5,902 bases of DNA from Spirochaetales bacterium (lineage in GTDB: Bacteria; Spirochaetota; Spirochaetia; DSM-27196; SLST01). Of the stretch, positions 4,359 to 5,902 are shown one piece after another. How positions within the stretch are numbered: the stretch's first letter is position 1; each line of letters starts with the position of its first letter. The position numbers were made by a program, and so were the translations under genes. The notes under the pieces are model-generated. The model had not been told where the DNA came from, ran no database searches, and saw only the letters and a list, made by a program, of their open reading frames with translations. The stretch lies in NCBI GenBank assembly GCA_028284845.1, contig JANQQY010000595.1, positions 1 through 5,902 on the forward strand, given 5' to 3'.

Positions 4359-5902
4359 GTGGCCTGGAGAGATGTACGCTTGAGTGGAAAGCTCCTTGTG
4401 GGCTTTGGTGTTGTCATTGCCTTGCTTGTCGTTGTGGGTGTCTGGGCAGTTGTCGGAATCAATCAGATTGTGTCAAACGCACAGCAGGTTATTGGTGGGA
4501 ACGAGTTTCGCGGTGAGATCTCTCAGCGCGAGGTCGATCACCTGAACTGGACAATCGGGCTCAACGCACTCCTGACCGATGAGAACGTGCACGAGCTGAC
4601 TGTTGAGACTGATCCAACTCAATGCGCCTTCGGACGCTGGTACTACAGCGACGCCCGACTCCAGGCCGAGGCCGAAATACCGGCGCTCGCTCCGCTCTTT
4701 TCGCAGATCGAAGAGCCTCACAACCGGCTCCACGCTTCCGCAGTTGCTATTGGTGAGCGCTATATTCGGGTCGACGCGTCACTCGGCTCGTTCCTCCGCG
4801 AAGTGAAGACTGAACACGTCGACTGGGTGCACCAATTGGGGCAGGTGTTTGTCGACCCGCAGCAGGATCGGCTGGTAGGGGTGGAGCTCGATCCACGCGA
4901 GTCGGATCTTGGTCGGTTCCTCTACTCGCCGGAGACAGCCCAGCTACGTGCGAGTGATCCCGCATTCGATGCCGCGATCACACCCATCTACGGACCGTAT
5001 GAGCAGCTCTTCGAGTCGGCCTCCTTCCTCGACGAGAATCTAGCCGCTGGACGGAAAGAGGCGATGCGCGCGTACTTCCTGCAGACCACCGAATCGCTGG
5101 CAGACCAGACCCTCGCCGCGATCGATCGGCTTATCACCTGGCACGATGCCAAGATGGCGACGCTCGCTGAGATGAACACGATCTATTCTTCATCGACAAC
5201 CCCTGCGCTTCGAGATGTCCAGAACCTCCTGCAGCAGATCGTCCGGGTTTCCGAGGAGCATGTGATGACTGACGCGCTCATGTTGAGCGCCGCACAGCAG
5301 ACGAGATTCGGAGTGCTCGTGATTGTCGTTGTTGCAGCTATCGCCGGGGTCATCCTCGCGCTTGTCATCGCGATGGGAATCGTTCGGCCCCTCGTGAAGG
5401 GTGTGAGTTTCTCGAATGAGATTGCTCTGGGGGATCTGACTGTGCAGTTGGACATCGCGCAGAAGGACGAGATTGGGCAACTCGCTGATTCGATGCGCGA
5501 GATGCAGTCGGCGCTCCAGTCGAAAGCACGTGTTGTCGAGAGTTTTGCTCAGGGTGATTTTACGGTGGAGGTTCAGAAGAGTAGCGAGGGCGATGGGCTT
5601 GGCGAGTCGCTGATCGTTATGAAGGAATCCCTGAACGACATCTTGAACCAGGTTCGAGTAGCCGTTGAGCAGGTCGCGAGTGGATCGTCTCAGGTTTCGA
5701 GCGCGAGTCAGGATCTCTCCCATGGGGCAACGGAGTCTGCCAGTTCCCTCGAAGAGATCTCCGCGTCGATCAATCAGATCAATGCCCAGAGCAAGGAGAA
5801 TATGAACAGCGCCTCCGAGGCGAGTGGCCTCTCCAAACAAGCGGCGGCAGACGCGGCGGCGGGACAGGAGCGGATGACCGAGCTTCGCGGTGCTATGGAG
5901 TC
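4359..5902 (+). CDS. methyl-accepting chemotaxis protein with tandem CZB-like sensor (3' end outside window)
   Basis: Transmembrane chemoreceptor; 514 residues are visible and the frame is open at the window edge. Order: short basic N-terminus, first membrane helix about 10-33, sensor region about 34-316, second membrane helix about 318-342, HAMP domain from R343-P344 with its D370-E371-I-G motif, a second HAMP-like unit (about 391-425, with D412-G-L-G), then the start of the cytoplasmic signalling domain. The stretch GATESASSLEEISASINQI (about 459-477) is the conserved first methylation helix, with E465/E466 likely CheR/CheB sites; the CheA/CheW-binding tip is beyond the window. The sensor resembles the CZB zinc-binding fold: H61-xx-W64, C89-xx-G92-x-W94, H121 and H125. 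A second copy follows (H153-xx-W156, G185) with S182, Y214 and F218 at the other metal positions. It should sit in the membrane with the sensor outside the cytoplasm and feed the flagellar motor through CheA. The zinc role, and hence a possible oxidant or metal signal, is inferred from motif spacing. No gene follows within the window. Confidence 0.93.
   Translation, partial: MAWRDVRLSGKLLVGFGVVIALLVVVGVWAVVGINQIVSNAQQVIGGNEFRGEISQREVDHLNWTIGLNALLTDENVHELTVETDPTQCAFGRWYYSDARLQAEAEIPALAPLFSQIEEPHNRLHASAVAIGERYIRVDASLGSFLREVKTEHVDWVHQLGQVFVDPQQDRLVGVELDPRESDLGRFLYSPETAQLRASDPAFDAAITPIYGPYEQLFESASFLDENLAAGRKEAMRAYFLQTTESLADQTLAAIDRLITWHDAKMATLAEMNTIYSSSTTPALRDVQNLLQQIVRVSEEHVMTDALMLSAAQQTRFGVLVIVVVAAIAGVILALVIAMGIVRPLVKGVSFSNEIALGDLTVQLDIAQKDEIGQLADSMREMQSALQSKARVVESFAQGDFTVEVQKSSEGDGLGESLIVMKESLNDILNQVRVAVEQVASGSSQVSSASQDLSHGATESASSLEEISASINQINAQSKENMNSASEASGLSKQAAADAAAGQERMTELRGAME

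Noticed and set aside
1..5902. CRISPR array, insertion sequence or transposase
   Set aside because: No regularly spaced repeats, no terminal inverted repeats and no transposase-like or integrase-like frame were seen.

Overview
This is a 5.9 kb bacterial window with genes only on the + strand. From about position 480 the DNA is GC-rich (roughly 52-60% in sampled stretches). The first ~480 bases are about 31% GC and contain no convincing gene. The mix of a PilZ-type protein, a large TPR regulator, a tRNA without an encoded CCA end and a transmembrane chemoreceptor fits a motile bacterium with c-di-GMP or cyclic-nucleotide-related signalling. A spirochaete is a plausible guess, but only a guess, because no marker gene in the window settles the taxonomy.

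Layout. (1) 1-477 is AT-rich, apparently non-coding DNA with small inverted repeats and one pair of near-identical 12-13 bp direct repeats. (2) 493-957 encodes a small PilZ-like protein that keeps the DxSxxG motif but lacks the arginine motif used for c-di-GMP binding. (3) 997-3939, 39 bp downstream and probably in the same operon, encodes a 980-residue protein. I read it as a degenerate class III nucleotide-cyclase-like domain, then a degenerate STAND/AAA-type ATPase module, then TPR-like helical repeats. (4) 3954-4085 is a tRNA unit: a near-consensus sigma70-type promoter, a leader hairpin and a CAT-anticodon tRNA. (5) 4359 to the window end is a methyl-accepting chemotaxis protein with its own ribosome binding site, cut off by the window edge within the signalling domain.

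How the genes may work together. The first two genes look like a two-gene operon of nucleotide-signalling folds whose catalytic or ligand residues have been lost, which suggests scaffold or regulatory roles rather than enzymes. The chemoreceptor is a separate transcription unit. Its extracytoplasmic sensor contains two tandem copies of a CZB-like (chemoreceptor zinc-binding) module. The first has a full His/Cys/His/His set; the second keeps only the first His and has Ser, Tyr and Phe at the other three positions. The observations most worth following are this duplicated, half-dead zinc module, the pseudo-cyclase/pseudo-ATPase protein, and the abrupt composition break that coincides with the start of the PilZ-like gene.
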